Assembly (NCBI GenBank): GCA_009377865.1
Contig: WHTH01000037.1
Span: 1 to 43,741 of the forward strand
Origin: Pseudonocardiaceae bacterium
Lineage (GTDB): Bacteria; Actinomycetota; Actinomycetes; Mycobacteriales; Pseudonocardiaceae
Direction of reading: 5' to 3'
DNA length: 43,741 nt
The notes beneath the pieces were generated by a model, which ran no database searches, was not told the origin of the DNA, and saw nothing but the letters and a program-made list of their open reading frames with translations. Both the position numbers and the translations under genes were made by a program. Position 1 is the stretch's first letter. Each line of letters opens with the position of its first letter. Shown here in pieces: positions 15,292 through 26,040 of the stretch.

Positions 15292-16991
15292 ATGCAGCTC
15301 GTGGCCGTGGAGGGCGTCGATTCGGCCAGCATCGAGCACGCCGTCGGGAACAGCTCGTACGTGCAGGGTTCCCGGTACGCGCAGCTACACGCGGTCGTGC
15401 ACATGCAGTGGGACAGCACGGAGAGCGCGCTGCAGGGCACGGTGCGGGGAAGCGGCGGCCAGCTGTACACGACGGTGGTGTACTTCGCGTACCGGAACGA
15501 CTCGGATCTGGAGTTCGAGTTCGGCGAGTGCAGCTGCCCGGTCGGGTACGACTGCAAGCACGCCGCGGCGCTGGCGCTCACGGCTGCGGGGGCGGCGAGC
15601 CCCCGAACCGGGGCGAGCCGGAGCCCGCAGGCCGTGACGTGGGAGCGGTCCCTGGGATCGCTGCTCGAGCCGGACAGCACCGGCTCCGAGAGTCCTTCGG
15701 CCGAGACGGCGCTGGCCATCGAGTTAACGCTGTCCGGCGCACCGGGTTTCCGCTCGCAACACCCCCCGGGGGTCCGGGGCGGGCCCGAAGCTGCTGGCCC
15801 GGCTGGTGCGTCCGGGCAAGACAGGTTGGGTCGGCGGCGGGCTGAGCTGGAGCACGCTGGGTTCGCTGCGCTATCGCGGGGAGTATCGCGAGTCCCACGT
15901 GCGGCTGCTCCGAGAGCTGTACGCGCTGTACCAATCGTGCACCAACCTGTCGACTTACTCCTATTACTCCTACCGCGAGGACAAGACGATCGACCTGGCG
16001 GCTTTCGCCAGCAGGCAGCTCTGGTCGATGCTCGACGAGGCCGCGGCGATCGGCGTGCAGACGGTGCACGGACGCAAGGGGCTCGGTGCGGTCGAGAAGT
16101 ACGGCCACGCCGACCGGTGCCTCGATGTCACGGGCGGCCAGTGCCCGGGTTCGCTTGTCATCACCCCGGTGCTGCGGTTCGACGGGACGGGTTTGGACGC
16201 GGTGCCCGTCCGGTTCATCGGCGCCGACGGCCACGGCGTGGTGTACGTGTCCGGTGCCGAGGCCGGGGGCGGCGCCGATCCCGGGAACTGGCGCCGCCGG
16301 CTGGCGAGGCTCGCCAGGCCGGCGCCGGCGCCATTGCAGCGCATGGCGCTGGAGGGTCAGCGCCTGGAGATCCCCGCGGGCGAGCAGGTCCGGTTCCGCG
16401 ACGAGTACTACCCGAGGCTGCGGCACCTGGCTCCGGTCGTCTCGTCCGACGAGTCCTTCACGCCGCCGACGATCTCAGATCCGACGCTGGTGCTGCGCGC
16501 GTCCTATGGCGCCGGCCACGACCTCGGCATCAGCTGGGAGTGGGCCTACGAGGTGGGCGACTCACAGCTGCGCGCGCCGCTGACCCCGTCCGGAGCCGCC
16601 GGAGGTGTCGGTGGATACCGCGATCCTGCCCAGGAACAGGCCGTGCTGGACAGGGGCGCTGTCGTGCAGCAGTTCAAGGACGGCTCCGTCCCGGTGTTCC
16701 TGATCAGTCTCAAGGCGGGCGGGTTCGGACTGAACCTGACCGAGGCGGACTACTGCTTCCTGCTCGACCCGTGGTGGAATCCCGCGACCGAGGCCCAGGC
16801 GGTGGACCGAACCCACCGCATCGGGCAGTCCCGCAACGTCATGGTCTACCGCCTATCGCCAAGGACACGATCGAGGAGAAGGTGATGGCGCTCAAGAGCA
16901 GGAAGGCGAACTGTTCTCCGGTGTCATGGACGACGGCAACATCTTCGGCTCCAGCCTGGACGCCGACGACATCCGCGAGCTCCTCGCCTGA
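15292..16991 (+). pseudogene. SWIM-domain SNF2/DEAD helicase pseudogene
   Basis: From ATG 15292 (GGGAG upstream) the frame has a SWIM zinc motif, Cys80-x-Cys82-x5-Cys88-x-His90. It breaks near 15765, and the reading resumes in another frame ([20 protein letters not shown]). That frame runs to about 16590 and then jumps directly to helicase motifs V/VI ([37 protein letters not shown]). The SNF2 ATPase core with Walker A and B is missing. Two more single-base shifts near 16855 and 16905 precede the true C-terminus (DDGNIFGSSLDADDIRELLA). Intact relatives are SNF2-type ATPases of about 1,000 residues. This copy cannot make an active protein. Confidence 0.85.
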
Positions 16992-17049
16992 CCGAGCCCC
17001 GCACCTTCCTTCTGCGCTCCGCGGGGCCGTTCCCCACAGGAACGCCGGA

Positions 17050-17921
<872 letters not shown>

Positions 17922-17925
<4 letters not shown>

Positions 17926-19040
17926 ACCCGGACCTCCCGGTTGCGTCGGGCGAGCAGGTACAGCAGGAACGGCGCTCCGAGCACGGCGGTCACGATGCCC
18001 ACCGGCAGTTCGGTGGCACCGAACGCGGTCCGCGCGATCAGGTCCGCCGTGACGGTGAGGGCCGCACCGACCGTCGCCGAGGCGAGCAGCGGCGGGCGCG
18101 AGGCCCCGACGAGGCGTACCGCGAGCTGCGGTGCCACCAGGGCGACGAAGCTGATCGGCCCCGCCGACGCGACGGCGACCGAGGCGAGCCCGACGGCGAC
18201 GAGCAGCAGGGCGGTCCGGGCGCCGTTGATCCGGACGCCGAGCCCAAGCGCGGTGTCGTCGCCGAACTGCAGCGCGCCCAGGACGAAGACGAGCAGCAGC
18301 GCCGCCGGTACCAGCACCAGCAGCGCGAGGCTCACCGGGACGACGTGCTCCCAGCCGCGGGCGTTGAGGCTGCCGTTGAGCCAGACCACGGCCCGCGTCG
18401 CGTCGGTGACGCTCGCGACGATCAGCAGCCACGAGACCAGGCTCATGAGAACCGCCTGGACACCGATACCGATGAGGACGAGGCGGTAGCCCTCGATGCC
18501 CTTGCGGTAGGCGAGCAGGTAGATCAGCGTCGCGGTGAGCAGGCCGCCGCCCAGTGCCGCCACCGGGACCCCCACCACGGAGACGAAGCCGCTGACAGCC
18601 CCGTAGGTGCCACCGAGCACGATGACCGTCACCGCTGCCGCCGAGGCACCCGCATTGATGCCGATGATGTCCGGGCTGGCCAGTGCATTGCGGGTGATGG
18701 CCTGGGTGATCGCCCCGGAGATACCGAACGCGGCGCCGACCAGCGCGCCGGTCAGCGAACGGGGCAGCCGCAGCTCGAGCACGATGAAGCGGCCGGTCTC
18801 CTCGCCACCCCCGACCAGCACGCCGAGGACCTCGAGGACGCTGATCGGGTACTCGCCGCGTCCGATGTTGACGGCCATCGCCAGTACCGTCGCAGTCAGC
18901 CCGAGGGCGGCGACCAGCATCGACCGGGGCCGCCACACCCCGGAGCAGCGGCGGCCGATGCGCAGCGGCGGCCGCCCCGGCACCCGTGGGGGCATCGCCT
19001 GCGACGACGTCAGCGTGCTGCTCACTGGAGTTGTGGTCAT
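17922..19040 (-). CDS. FecCD-family iron-siderophore ABC permease
   Basis: The 372-residue protein has about nine to ten hydrophobic segments and FecCD hallmarks: RLPRSLTGALVGAAFGISGA, NALASPDIIGINAGAS, and SAGPISFVALVAPQLARL-type text near residue 290. The last is the region that contacts the ATPase. It forms the channel with the next permease. The N-terminal 30 residues are Pro/Ser/Arg-rich and cytoplasmic. It overlaps both neighbours by 4 bp, so the three genes are one operon. Confidence 0.93.
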
Positions 19041-20107
19041 AGCGCCATCAGCCGCTTGCGGCGCACCAGCGCGATGAAGAACGGCGCACCGACCAGTGCC
19101 AGCACGATGCCGACCTGCAGCTCACCGGGCCGCATCACGACCCGGCCGACGACGTCGGCGAGCAGGATGAGGATCGCGCCGAGCACCGCGGCGTACGGCA
19201 GCAGCCAGCGATGGTCAGGCCCGGTGAGGTAGCGGGCGACGTGTGGGACCACCAGGCCGAGAAAGCCGATGGGCCCAGCAGCCGCGACCGCGCCACCGGC
19301 GAGCAACGTGATCGCGGCCACCCCCACGATTCGCACCCGGCGGATCGACTGTCCCAGCGCACGCGCCACGTCCTCCCCCAGCGCCAGCGCGTTGAGGCCG
19401 GGCGCGTTGGCCAGCGCGAGCACCAGCCCGGCGGCGAGGAACGGCGCAACGTCGAGGATGACCGCGGGATCGCGCCCGGCCAGCGCGCCGACCACCCAGA
19501 ACCGGTACACGTCCAGCGTCTCCTGGCTGAGCAGGATCACGGCCTGCACCAGTGCGAACAGGAACACCGTGACGGCGATGCCGGCCAGCGCGAGCGTCAC
19601 CGGTGTCGCGCCGGCACGCCCGAGCGAGCCCAGCGCGAACACCGCGACGCTGGCCAGCAGTGCCCCGGCGAAGGCGAACCAGACGAAACCGAGCAGGCTG
19701 GTGATCCCGAGCAGGTAGATCGCGAGTACGACGGCGAACGCGGCGCCGGCGTTGACCCCGAGGATTCCCGGTTCGGCCAGCGGGTTACGGGTGTGGCCCT
19801 GCATCAGCGCGCCGGCGAGCCCCAGCGCGGCACCGACCATCACCCCGAGGACGGTGCGGGGGATCCGCAGCGAGCGGACCACGATGTCGTTCTCACCGCC
19901 GGTGGGTGCAACGAGCGCGGCCCACACGTCGGTGGGGGGGATCGCCTTGGCGCCGACCGCGACACTCGCCAGGCAAGCCAGCCCGAGCAGCGCCAGCAGC
20001 AGCGCCAGCGTCAGCAAGCGGCGGCGGCGGATTCCGCCGAGCACGCCGCCGGCTGAGCCCCCGGGCTCGCCCGCCACCTGCCGTGCCCCCGGCACCACCG
20101 TCGTCAC
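19037..20107 (-). CDS. FecCD-family iron-siderophore ABC permease (first gene of operon)
   Basis: The 356-residue protein carries FecCD motifs RIPRTVLGVMVGAALGLAGA, NPLAEPGILGVNAGAAFAVV and AAGPIGFLGLVVPHVARYL. GTG 20107 is preferred because GGAGG lies 8 bases upstream; GTG 20140 would add eleven residues without a clear ribosome site. Two iron boxes precede it. No gene for the siderophore-binding lipoprotein lies in the operon. The only local candidate is the fragment at 14208–14501, so the working binding protein must be elsewhere. Confidence 0.93.
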   Translation of the reverse strand: MTTVVPGARQVAGEPGGSAGGVLGGIRRRRLLTLALLLALLGLACLASVAVGAKAIPPTDVWAALVAPTGGENDIVVRSLRIPRTVLGVMVGAALGLAGALMQGHTRNPLAEPGILGVNAGAAFAVVLAIYLLGITSLLGFVWFAFAGALLASVAVFALGSLGRAGATPVTLALAGIAVTVFLFALVQAVILLSQETLDVYRFWVVGALAGRDPAVILDVAPFLAAGLVLALANAPGLNALALGEDVARALGQSIRRVRIVGVAAITLLAGGAVAAAGPIGFLGLVVPHVARYLTGPDHRWLLPYAAVLGAILILLADVVGRVVMRPGELQVGIVLALVGAPFFIALVRRKRLMAL

Positions 20108-20149
20108 GCTGCGTTCCTCCGGCCGCTGGTCAGGTATCACTCGTTCAGG

Positions 20150-20188
20150 TTAGGTCGCCTTAACCTTCGTGAGGTAAGCCTAAACACA
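20150..20188 (-). promoter_or_regulatory. Two iron boxes upstream of the FecCD operon
   Basis: On the minus strand GAAGGTTAAGGCGACCTAA (20150–20168) matches 13 of 19 DtxR/IdeR consensus positions. On the plus strand TGAGGTAAGCCTAAACACA (20170–20188) also matches 13. They lie 43–81 bp before the chosen GTG of the first permease, where a metal-bound repressor would shut off the operon. Confidence 0.75.
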
Positions 20189-20439
20189 GAGCCAAAGATG
20201 ACGGTACCGCTGAGGGATGTTCGATGGGGATACGTCCACGGGACGCGATGGTCCGCCACGGTCCGCCGCGAGCAGATCTACGACCGGTCGTCGGGCATCG
20301 CGCCGCTGGTCGTCGACGCCGATGCCGAGCACATCTGCATCACCGGCGAGGCCGAGGGCGGTGCCAGCCGGTCCGCATCGGATCGGCTGGCACTGCCCTC
20401 GTCGGAGCCGGTCGTCGTCGCAGCCGGTCGTCGCCGGAG

Positions 20440-20808
20440 TCAGTTCTTCTTGTGGTACGCCTCCAGCACCTCGGCCGGAATGCGGCCGCGGTCGGAGACA
20501 TTCATCCCATTCTTGCGCGCCCACTCGCGGATCGCCTGGTTCTGCTCGCGATCCACAGCGGCACGGCCGGAACCGGAACTGCCGGAGCTGCGGCGCGACT
20601 GTCCTCCGCCGCCACCGCGCCGACGCTGCCCGCTTCCCGCCTTGCGGGCATGGGCGACATATCCGGCGAGGGCGTCGCGCAGGTGCACTGCGTTGTCCGC
20701 CGACAGATCGATCTCATAGGTAACGCCGTCGACGCTGAACTCAACGGTCTCTTCGGCAGTACCACCATCGAGATCGTCGACCAGCGTGACGGTGACTTTC
20801 TGCGCCAT
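20440..20808 (-). CDS. lsr2: Lsr2 nucleoid-associated xenogeneic silencer
   Basis: The 122-residue protein opens [20 protein letters not shown], the Lsr2 dimerisation domain. A Gly/Ser/Arg-rich linker follows, then the DNA-binding domain [20 protein letters not shown] with the RGR minor-groove hook (residues about 107–109). Lsr2 coats AT-rich or foreign DNA and silences it, the actinobacterial counterpart of H-NS. GGGAGG precedes the ATG. It stands next to a broken lysS, its usual neighbour. Confidence 0.97.
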   Translation of the reverse strand: MAQKVTVTLVDDLDGGTAEETVEFSVDGVTYEIDLSADNAVHLRDALAGYVAHARKAGSGQRRRGGGGGQSRRSSGSSGSGRAAVDREQNQAIREWARKNGMNVSDRGRIPAEVLEAYHKKN

Positions 20809-20920
20809 GCGCGTCGTCCTCCCTGGGTCAAGGTTGGAGAGCGGAGTGGCTCGATGACTCCGCGCCTACGCGACGAGGTTAGCGTAAATGCTGCCGAGAT
20901 GCGAAAGCGACACGGTCACG

Positions 20921-21200
20921 TTATTCAGGACGAACCAGCGGGAACCGGATCGTCTCACGGATCCCGGACCCGGTGAGAGCCATGAGCAGGCGACCGATGC
21001 CCATTCCCCTCCCGCCACGCTCGGCGGCATTCCGAACTCGATGGCACGCAGGAAGTCCTCGTCGAGGCGCGTCGCTTCCTCGTCCCCAGCGGTGGTGAGC
21101 TCGGCCTGCGTGTCGAATCGCTCACGCTGCACCACCGGGTCGACCAGCTCGAAGTAGGCCGTCGCAGACTCGACGGACCTGATGCAGAGCCCATTTTCAC
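20921..21200 (-). pseudogene. lysS: C-terminal remnant of lysyl-tRNA synthetase
   Basis: The minus strand reads [20 protein letters not shown], then [20 protein letters not shown] and FGMPPS. After one frameshift near 21008 it continues [20 protein letters not shown] and RFPLVRPE with a TAA at 20921–20923. This is the end of class II LysRS including motif 3, where the usual GMGIDR has become GMGIGR. About 93 of some 500 residues remain, and only about 105 bp separate it from coaX, so the rest is deleted. The location between coaX and lsr2 is the normal site of lysS in relatives. Confidence 0.88.
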
Positions 21201-21305
21201 GACGCCCGCCGAGCTGCGATGCTCACGACTCAGCGCTGCTGGAGCAGCTGGCTGTGCGACGTAATCACACCATTACAGCGTGCGGATCGCGCTGACACAC
21301 TCCGG

Positions 21306-22091
21306 TCAGCGAGTGTTGCGCTCGTAGACGAGCCGGAGTCCCTCGAGTGTCAGGTTGGGCGCGTGGTACTCGATGGTCTGCGATTCGACGACCACCATCG
21401 GGGCCAGGCCGCCAGTGGCGATCACGGCGATGTCACGCGCGCCGCCGTGCTCGAGCTCATCGACGATCCGGCGCACGAGGCCGTCCACCTGGCCCGCGAA
21501 GCCGTAGAGAATGCCGGATTGCAGGCACTCGACGGTGTTCTTGCCGATGACCGACCGCGGCCGGACCAACTCGACCTTGACCAATTGTGCGGCCCGCTCG
21601 GCCAGCGCATCGACCGAGATCCCGACCCCGGGCGCGAAGGCGCCACCGAGGAAGTCGCCCTTGGCCGAAACCACATCGATGTTGGTCGACGTGCCGAAGT
21701 CGACGACCACGCAGGTGGTGCCGTAGAGGTGATGCGCGGCCAGCGTGTTGACCACCCGGTCGGCGCCGACCTCCTTGGGGTTGTCGACCAGCAGTGCCAC
21801 CCCGGTACGCACGCCTGGCTCGACGAATACCCGCGGCATATCGTCCCAGTACGCCGCGAACATCGCCCGCATCGAGCGCAGCACCGCGGGCACCGTGGAC
21901 AACGCGGCCACCCCGGTGACCTGATCGGCGAGATCACCGAGCATCCCGCGGACCGACAGCGCCAGCTCGTCGGAGGTGATGCGAGCATCGGTGCGCATCC
22001 GCCAGCCCCGCACCAGCCGGGCATCGTCACCCCGACCCTCGAACAGTCCCAGCACGACGTTGGTGTTGCCGACGTCGATGGCGAGCAGCAC
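21306..22091 (-). CDS. coaX: Type III pantothenate kinase
   Basis: The 261-residue protein starts LLAIDVGNTNVVLGLFEGRG, the ASKHA phosphate-binding loop of CoaX. It has VDNPKEVGADRVVNTLAAHH, VVDFGTSTNIDVV (the second loop) and the Gly-rich GGAFAPGVGIS. It phosphorylates pantothenate with ATP, the first step to coenzyme A, and unlike type I is not inhibited by CoA. The start is GTG 22091, 3 bp after panD. The panC–panD–coaX order links pantothenate synthesis directly to its use. Confidence 0.96.
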   Translation of the reverse strand: MLLAIDVGNTNVVLGLFEGRGDDARLVRGWRMRTDARITSDELALSVRGMLGDLADQVTGVAALSTVPAVLRSMRAMFAAYWDDMPRVFVEPGVRTGVALLVDNPKEVGADRVVNTLAAHHLYGTTCVVVDFGTSTNIDVVSAKGDFLGGAFAPGVGISVDALAERAAQLVKVELVRPRSVIGKNTVECLQSGILYGFAGQVDGLVRRIVDELEHGGARDIAVIATGGLAPMVVVESQTIEYHAPNLTLEGLRLVYERNTR

Positions 22092-22094
22092 AGT

Positions 22095-22586
22095 CTATTC
22101 CCCGCATGCTGTGGCGTTGATCAAGGCGTCCAACCGGGCTGCATCGGCGGTCTCGGCCGGGGTCTCGGCCGGGGTCTCGGCCAGCGAGCCGCTGACCAGC
22201 CCGCTGCCCTCCGGAGCGTGGGCCGGGTCGGTGCCGTGCTCGACGGCCCGGTTGCCGGCATCGACGAAGACCACCTTGGGCCGGTACCAGTGCGCCTCGG
22301 CATCGGCCATCACCGCATACGAGATCAGGATCACCAGATCGCCCGGCGCCACGAGGTGCGCGGCCGCGCCGTTGATCCCGATCACCCCGCTACCCCGCTG
22401 TCCCGGGATCACGTAGGTCTCCAGCCGGGCGCCGTTGGTGATGTCGACGATGGCCACCTGCTCGCCGGCCAGCAGGTCCGCGGCATCCATGAGGTCCTCG
22501 TCGACGGTCACCGAACCGACGTAGTGCAGGTCGGCATGCGTGACCGTGGCCCGGTGAATCTTCGACTTCAGCATGGTGCGGTACAT
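22095..22586 (-). CDS. panD: Aspartate 1-decarboxylase
   Basis: The proenzyme begins [20 protein letters not shown] and has the self-cleavage site Gly24–Ser25 (HYVGSVT) that yields the pyruvoyl cofactor. It makes beta-alanine from aspartate for PanC. At 163 residues it is longer than the usual 125–140. The extra C-terminal segment contains [11 protein letters not shown], encoded by a 12-bp tandem repeat, and is probably disordered. In mycobacteria the PanD tail influences stability, so this extension could matter. Confidence 0.96.
   Translation of the reverse strand: MYRTMLKSKIHRATVTHADLHYVGSVTVDEDLMDAADLLAGEQVAIVDITNGARLETYVIPGQRGSGVIGINGAAAHLVAPGDLVILISYAVMADAEAHWYRPKVVFVDAGNRAVEHGTDPAHAPEGSGLVSGSLAETPAETPAETADAARLDALINATACGE
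22149..22184. repeat. 12-bp tandem repeat within panD
   Basis: GGTCTCGGCCGG occurs at 22149–22160 and 22161–22172, and with one changed base pair end at 22173–22184. In the minus-strand frame each unit encodes AETP. Copy number could vary without breaking the frame. Confidence 0.9.
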
Positions 22587-22601
22587 CGCGGACCTCCTCC
22601 G

Positions 22602-23510
22602 CTACGGCGTGGCTTCCGGCACGGCCAGGTTTGGCACGCCCTGGTTTGGCACACCCAGCGTCACGCCGACATTGTCGATCAGGCGGGTCGTCCCGACGCT
22701 GGCCGCGATCAGCAGCCGGCCCTCACCCGACTCGGGGGCGGGACCCAGGCCGGCGCCTCGCAACGCCAGATAGTCCGGGGTCAGCGTCGGCTCGGCGGCC
22801 AACACGTCGCGGGCGGCGCCGAGCACCGCCTCGGGTCCCCGCTGTCCGGCGTGCGATCCCGCCACGAGCGCCGCGGACAGCACCACCGCAGCCCGCCGCT
22901 GCTCATCGTCGAGATAGGCATTGCGTGACGACACGGCCAGTCCGTCACTGCACCGCACCGTCGGGACACCGACCACCTCCACGTCCAGGAAGAGATCGCT
23001 CGCCATCCGGTGGATCAGCACCAGCTGCTGGTAGTCCTTCTCGCCGAACAGTGCCCGGTCCGGCCGGATGATCCCGAAGAGCTTCGCGACGACGGTGAGC
23101 ACGCCGGTGAAGTGCCCCGGCCGGCGGGCTCCCTCCAGCTCGTCACCCAGCGGGCCTGCGCTGACGGTCGTGCCCGCACCGGGCGGGTACATCGCGGCGG
23201 CATCCGGTGCCAGCACCAGCTCGACACCCTCGGCACGGCAGATCTCGACGTCGGATTCGAGCTGCCGGGGGTAGCGGTCGAGGTCCTCACCGGCGCCGAA
23301 TTGCAGCGGGTTGACGAAGATCGACACGACGGTCACCGCACCCGGCGTGCGGCGGGCGACCCGGATCAGCTCGCGATGCCCGGCGTGCAGCGCGCCCATC
23401 GTCGGCACCAGCACAACGGGACGGCCGGAGCCCCGCAGCGCACGGGTGACGCGGCCCAGTTCGGCGGGATCCTCGTGCACGGTCAGCGTGCCGGGCGTGA
23501 AGCCGCTCAC
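22602..23510 (-). CDS. panC: Pantothenate synthetase
   Basis: The 302-residue enzyme has the ATP-binding [46 protein letters not shown] and the SSRNAYL loop. It joins pantoate and beta-alanine using ATP. GTG 23510 overlaps the stop of the DUF2520 gene (GTGA) and gives the normal N-terminus. The last 15 residues ([17 protein letters not shown]) are a small repeat not expected in the family core. Confidence 0.96.
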   Translation of the reverse strand: MSGFTPGTLTVHEDPAELGRVTRALRGSGRPVVLVPTMGALHAGHRELIRVARRTPGAVTVVSIFVNPLQFGAGEDLDRYPRQLESDVEICRAEGVELVLAPDAAAMYPPGAGTTVSAGPLGDELEGARRPGHFTGVLTVVAKLFGIIRPDRALFGEKDYQQLVLIHRMASDLFLDVEVVGVPTVRCSDGLAVSSRNAYLDDEQRRAAVVLSAALVAGSHAGQRGPEAVLGAARDVLAAEPTLTPDYLALRGAGLGPAPESGEGRLLIAASVGTTRLIDNVGVTLGVPNQGVPNLAVPEATP

Positions 23511-24466
23511 CGGTCGGCCTCCAGCACCGCGAGCACCTCGACGGCGGCGTCGTGACCGAGCAGCCCGGCCTGCTCGGCCCGCCGCGCGGTGCGCGCCGCC
23601 TGCAGTCGATAAGACGCCGCGAGGTCTGGCGCGTCGGCCGCCAGCACCCGCAGGTGCATCCGCAGCGTCTCGATGTCGCCGCGGGCCACCGGACCGGTCA
23701 GCGCACGGTCGCCGTGGCGCAGCGTGTTGTCCAGGGCCGCCTCCAGCAGCGGGCCGAGCACCCGCTCCGCCGGGCTGATGCCGGCGCGTTGCATCGCGTC
23801 CACCGCGTCGCGTACCAGTGTCGCGAGGTGGTTGGCGCCGTGCGCCAGTGCCGCATGATAGAGCGGCCGGGCGGAACCGGGCACGAAGACCGGCTCCGCA
23901 CCCATCTCCACGACCAGCGCCTCGCCGACACTCCACCCGGTCTCATCCGCGGTGGTGACGCCGACACAACAGGCCGCTACCCGCTGCAGGTCCTCGGCGC
24001 GCCCGGTGAAAGTCATCACGGGGTGCAGCGCGAGCGGCAGCACTCCCGCTTCGGCGGCCGGGGCGAGCACCTCGACCCCGTGCGCACCGCAGGTGTGCAG
24101 CACGATCTGGCCGGCCCGGAACGCGCCGGTGGTGGCCAGGCCGCACACCAAACCCGGCAGCACGTCGTCCGGCACCGCCAGCAGCACCAGATCGGACCGC
24201 GCCACCACCTCGTCGGGGGGCAGTACGGGCGTCTCGGGCAGCAGGTCGGCGGCGCGGCGAAGCGACTCACGCGAGACGGCGCTGGCGCCGACCACGGTGT
24301 GGCCCGCGCCGGCGAGCGCGGCACCGAGCACCGAGCCGACCCGGCCGGCGGAGACCACGCCGACGGCGAGCCGCGCCGGGCGCCGGGTCGCGTCGGGGGT
24401 CGCGTCCGGGGTCGCATCGGGAGGTGCGGACACGCCCGACCCCGGACTCCCCGACATCGCTGCCAT
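23507..24466 (-). CDS. Rossmann-like and DUF2520 domain oxidoreductase-like protein
   Basis: The 319-residue protein has a dinucleotide-binding N-terminus ([20 protein letters not shown], about 35–54) and a C-terminal DUF2520 helical domain (from [20 protein letters not shown]). The fold resembles ketopantoate reductase and ProC. In actinobacteria it regularly precedes panC–panD, so a role as a pantoate-pathway reductase is often proposed but unproven. ATG 24466 follows GGAGG at 6 bases. The first 30 residues carry a DATP repeat from tandem 12-bp units and are probably disordered. Confidence 0.88.
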   Translation of the reverse strand: MAAMSGSPGSGVSAPPDATPDATPDATRRPARLAVGVVSAGRVGSVLGAALAGAGHTVVGASAVSRESLRRAADLLPETPVLPPDEVVARSDLVLLAVPDDVLPGLVCGLATTGAFRAGQIVLHTCGAHGVEVLAPAAEAGVLPLALHPVMTFTGRAEDLQRVAACCVGVTTADETGWSVGEALVVEMGAEPVFVPGSARPLYHAALAHGANHLATLVRDAVDAMQRAGISPAERVLGPLLEAALDNTLRHGDRALTGPVARGDIETLRMHLRVLAADAPDLAASYRLQAARTARRAEQAGLLGHDAAVEVLAVLEADR

Positions 24467-24642
24467 CGCCGTCCTCCAGCCGTTCCGGTCCCGGGATGTG
24501 CGGGTACCGGACTTCCGTTCGGGTGAGGATAATCCGGTTCGACCGCTCACGCCGTTCCGGGTGAGCAGCTTCACGTCCTCATCCGCCCGGAGTGCCGGTC
24601 GACGACCGCGTTCCGGAACCCAAACGCAGTTCGCGCCCAGCC

Positions 24643-25986
24643 TCAGCAGTGGCGGCCGCCGGGGGCGGGCGGGGGTTGCGGGGGTTGCGAGTAGGGGGAG
24701 CGGTAACGGCCGGGCTGCCCGGGAGGCTGCGGCAGCTGGGTCCCACCCGGCGGAGTCGGGGGCAGCACGGTCGGTGGTGGTGCCCAACCGGGCGGCGACT
24801 GCCGCCACGCCGCACCGAGCGCGTTGGGCGCGTTGACCGCCCGCGTCCGGGCCGTCATGACGGACCTGAGCAGCTCGTGGTGCCAGCGGCCCGCTTCGGC
24901 TCCGACGGTGCCCCGCGCCATCCTGTCGCGCAGGAATGCCAGCTCGGTGACTGCCGATTGGTAGTCGCGGACCGCGTCGGCAGCATCGTCGCCGACCTGA
25001 CGCCGCACAGCCGAGCGCCAGCCACGCCTGCCTGCCAGGCTCGCGAGCAGCCCGACCTCGCTGGATGCAATCCAGCCGGATGCGGCCAACCCGGGAAGCT
25101 GCGCGGCGACGACGCGCTGCTCCCGGCGTCGTTGCCAGACCACCAGCGCGAGCAGCGCACCGAAGAGCGGCACCATGATCAACGGGTAGACCGCCACGAA
25201 CAGCCCGGCCGCAGCCGAGAAGTTCCACAGCGCGTGCAGGATCACCGCGGCGATGTAGCCCACGATCGGCATGACGACGATGACCACAGCATTGCGGCTG
25301 CGCGCCGCGACGCCCACCCCGATCCCGATCATCGCGGTGAACAGCGGGTGGGCGAACGGGGACAGCACGCCCCGCAGCACGAACACCAGCACCACGCCGC
25401 CGCCCGCGCCGGCCAGGCCGGCATCGGCGAACGCCCGTCCGAAGTAGAGGATGTTCTCGACGAACGCGAACCCCGCGGCGACGAGGCCCGCGTAGACCAC
25501 CCCGTCGACGATGCCGTCGAACTCGCGGCGCCGGAACCACAGCAAGCCGAGCAGGAACGCGCCCTTGAACGCCTCCTCGGCCAGCGGCGCCGAGATGACC
25601 AGGCTGACGAAGTCACCGCCGGCGGCGCCGAGTGCGCCCTCGCCGAGCACCGCGGCGGTCTCATTGACGACCAGAGCGCCCAGCACGGACACGCTGGCCC
25701 CCCAGATGAACGCCATCAACAGCAGCCGCGAAGGCTCCGGTTCCCACCGGTCGACCCAGAGGAAGGCCGCGACGACCACGACAACGGGCAGCAGCGCGAC
25801 CACCGCGCCCACCAGCACCGGCGTCGAGCCGAGACTGGCACCGAGCATGCTGAGCACGATCAGCCCGGGAACGGCGAGCGCCACCATCCCCAGCACGGGC
25901 TGCAGCACGCTCTTGTTGTGCTGCCGGGCCCAGGGCTGATGCTGCGCCCATGGGTCGGGCGCTGCGGACGGTTCAGGACGCACCAT
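24643..25986 (-). CDS. PrsW-family glutamic intramembrane protease
   Basis: The 447-residue protein has about nine membrane helices and all PrsW active-site motifs: EEAFKG (Glu137–Glu138), FVENILYFG (Glu177), SPFAHPLFT (His213) and LHALWN (His251). PrsW of Bacillus cleaves the anti-sigma factor RsiW. The actinobacterial homologues have no agreed substrate. A cytoplasmic region after residue 285 carries a charged segment and a Pro/Gln-rich tail (about 390–447). ATG 25986 is used. The gene is separated by 175 bp from the DUF2520 gene downstream. Confidence 0.92.
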   Translation of the reverse strand: MVRPEPSAAPDPWAQHQPWARQHNKSVLQPVLGMVALAVPGLIVLSMLGASLGSTPVLVGAVVALLPVVVVVAAFLWVDRWEPEPSRLLLMAFIWGASVSVLGALVVNETAAVLGEGALGAAGGDFVSLVISAPLAEEAFKGAFLLGLLWFRRREFDGIVDGVVYAGLVAAGFAFVENILYFGRAFADAGLAGAGGGVVLVFVLRGVLSPFAHPLFTAMIGIGVGVAARSRNAVVIVVMPIVGYIAAVILHALWNFSAAAGLFVAVYPLIMVPLFGALLALVVWQRRREQRVVAAQLPGLAASGWIASSEVGLLASLAGRRGWRSAVRRQVGDDAADAVRDYQSAVTELAFLRDRMARGTVGAEAGRWHHELLRSVMTARTRAVNAPNALGAAWRQSPPGWAPPPTVLPPTPPGGTQLPQPPGQPGRYRSPYSQPPQPPPAPGGRHC

Positions 25987-26040
25987 GGCCCCGCACCCTA
26001 AGCCGCATCGGATGGGTTCGGGTTGATTCGGCGGGTGAGA

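Noticed and set aside
20198-20439. Plus-strand reading DVRWGYVHGTRWSATVRREQ between the iron boxes and lsr2
   Set aside because: The frame continues through lsr2 in antisense, and no domain or ribosome site supports it.
24370-24420. Repeated DATP codons as a possible CRISPR or regulatory repeat
   Set aside because: It is a short in-frame 12-bp coding repeat in the DUF2520 gene, with no spacers.
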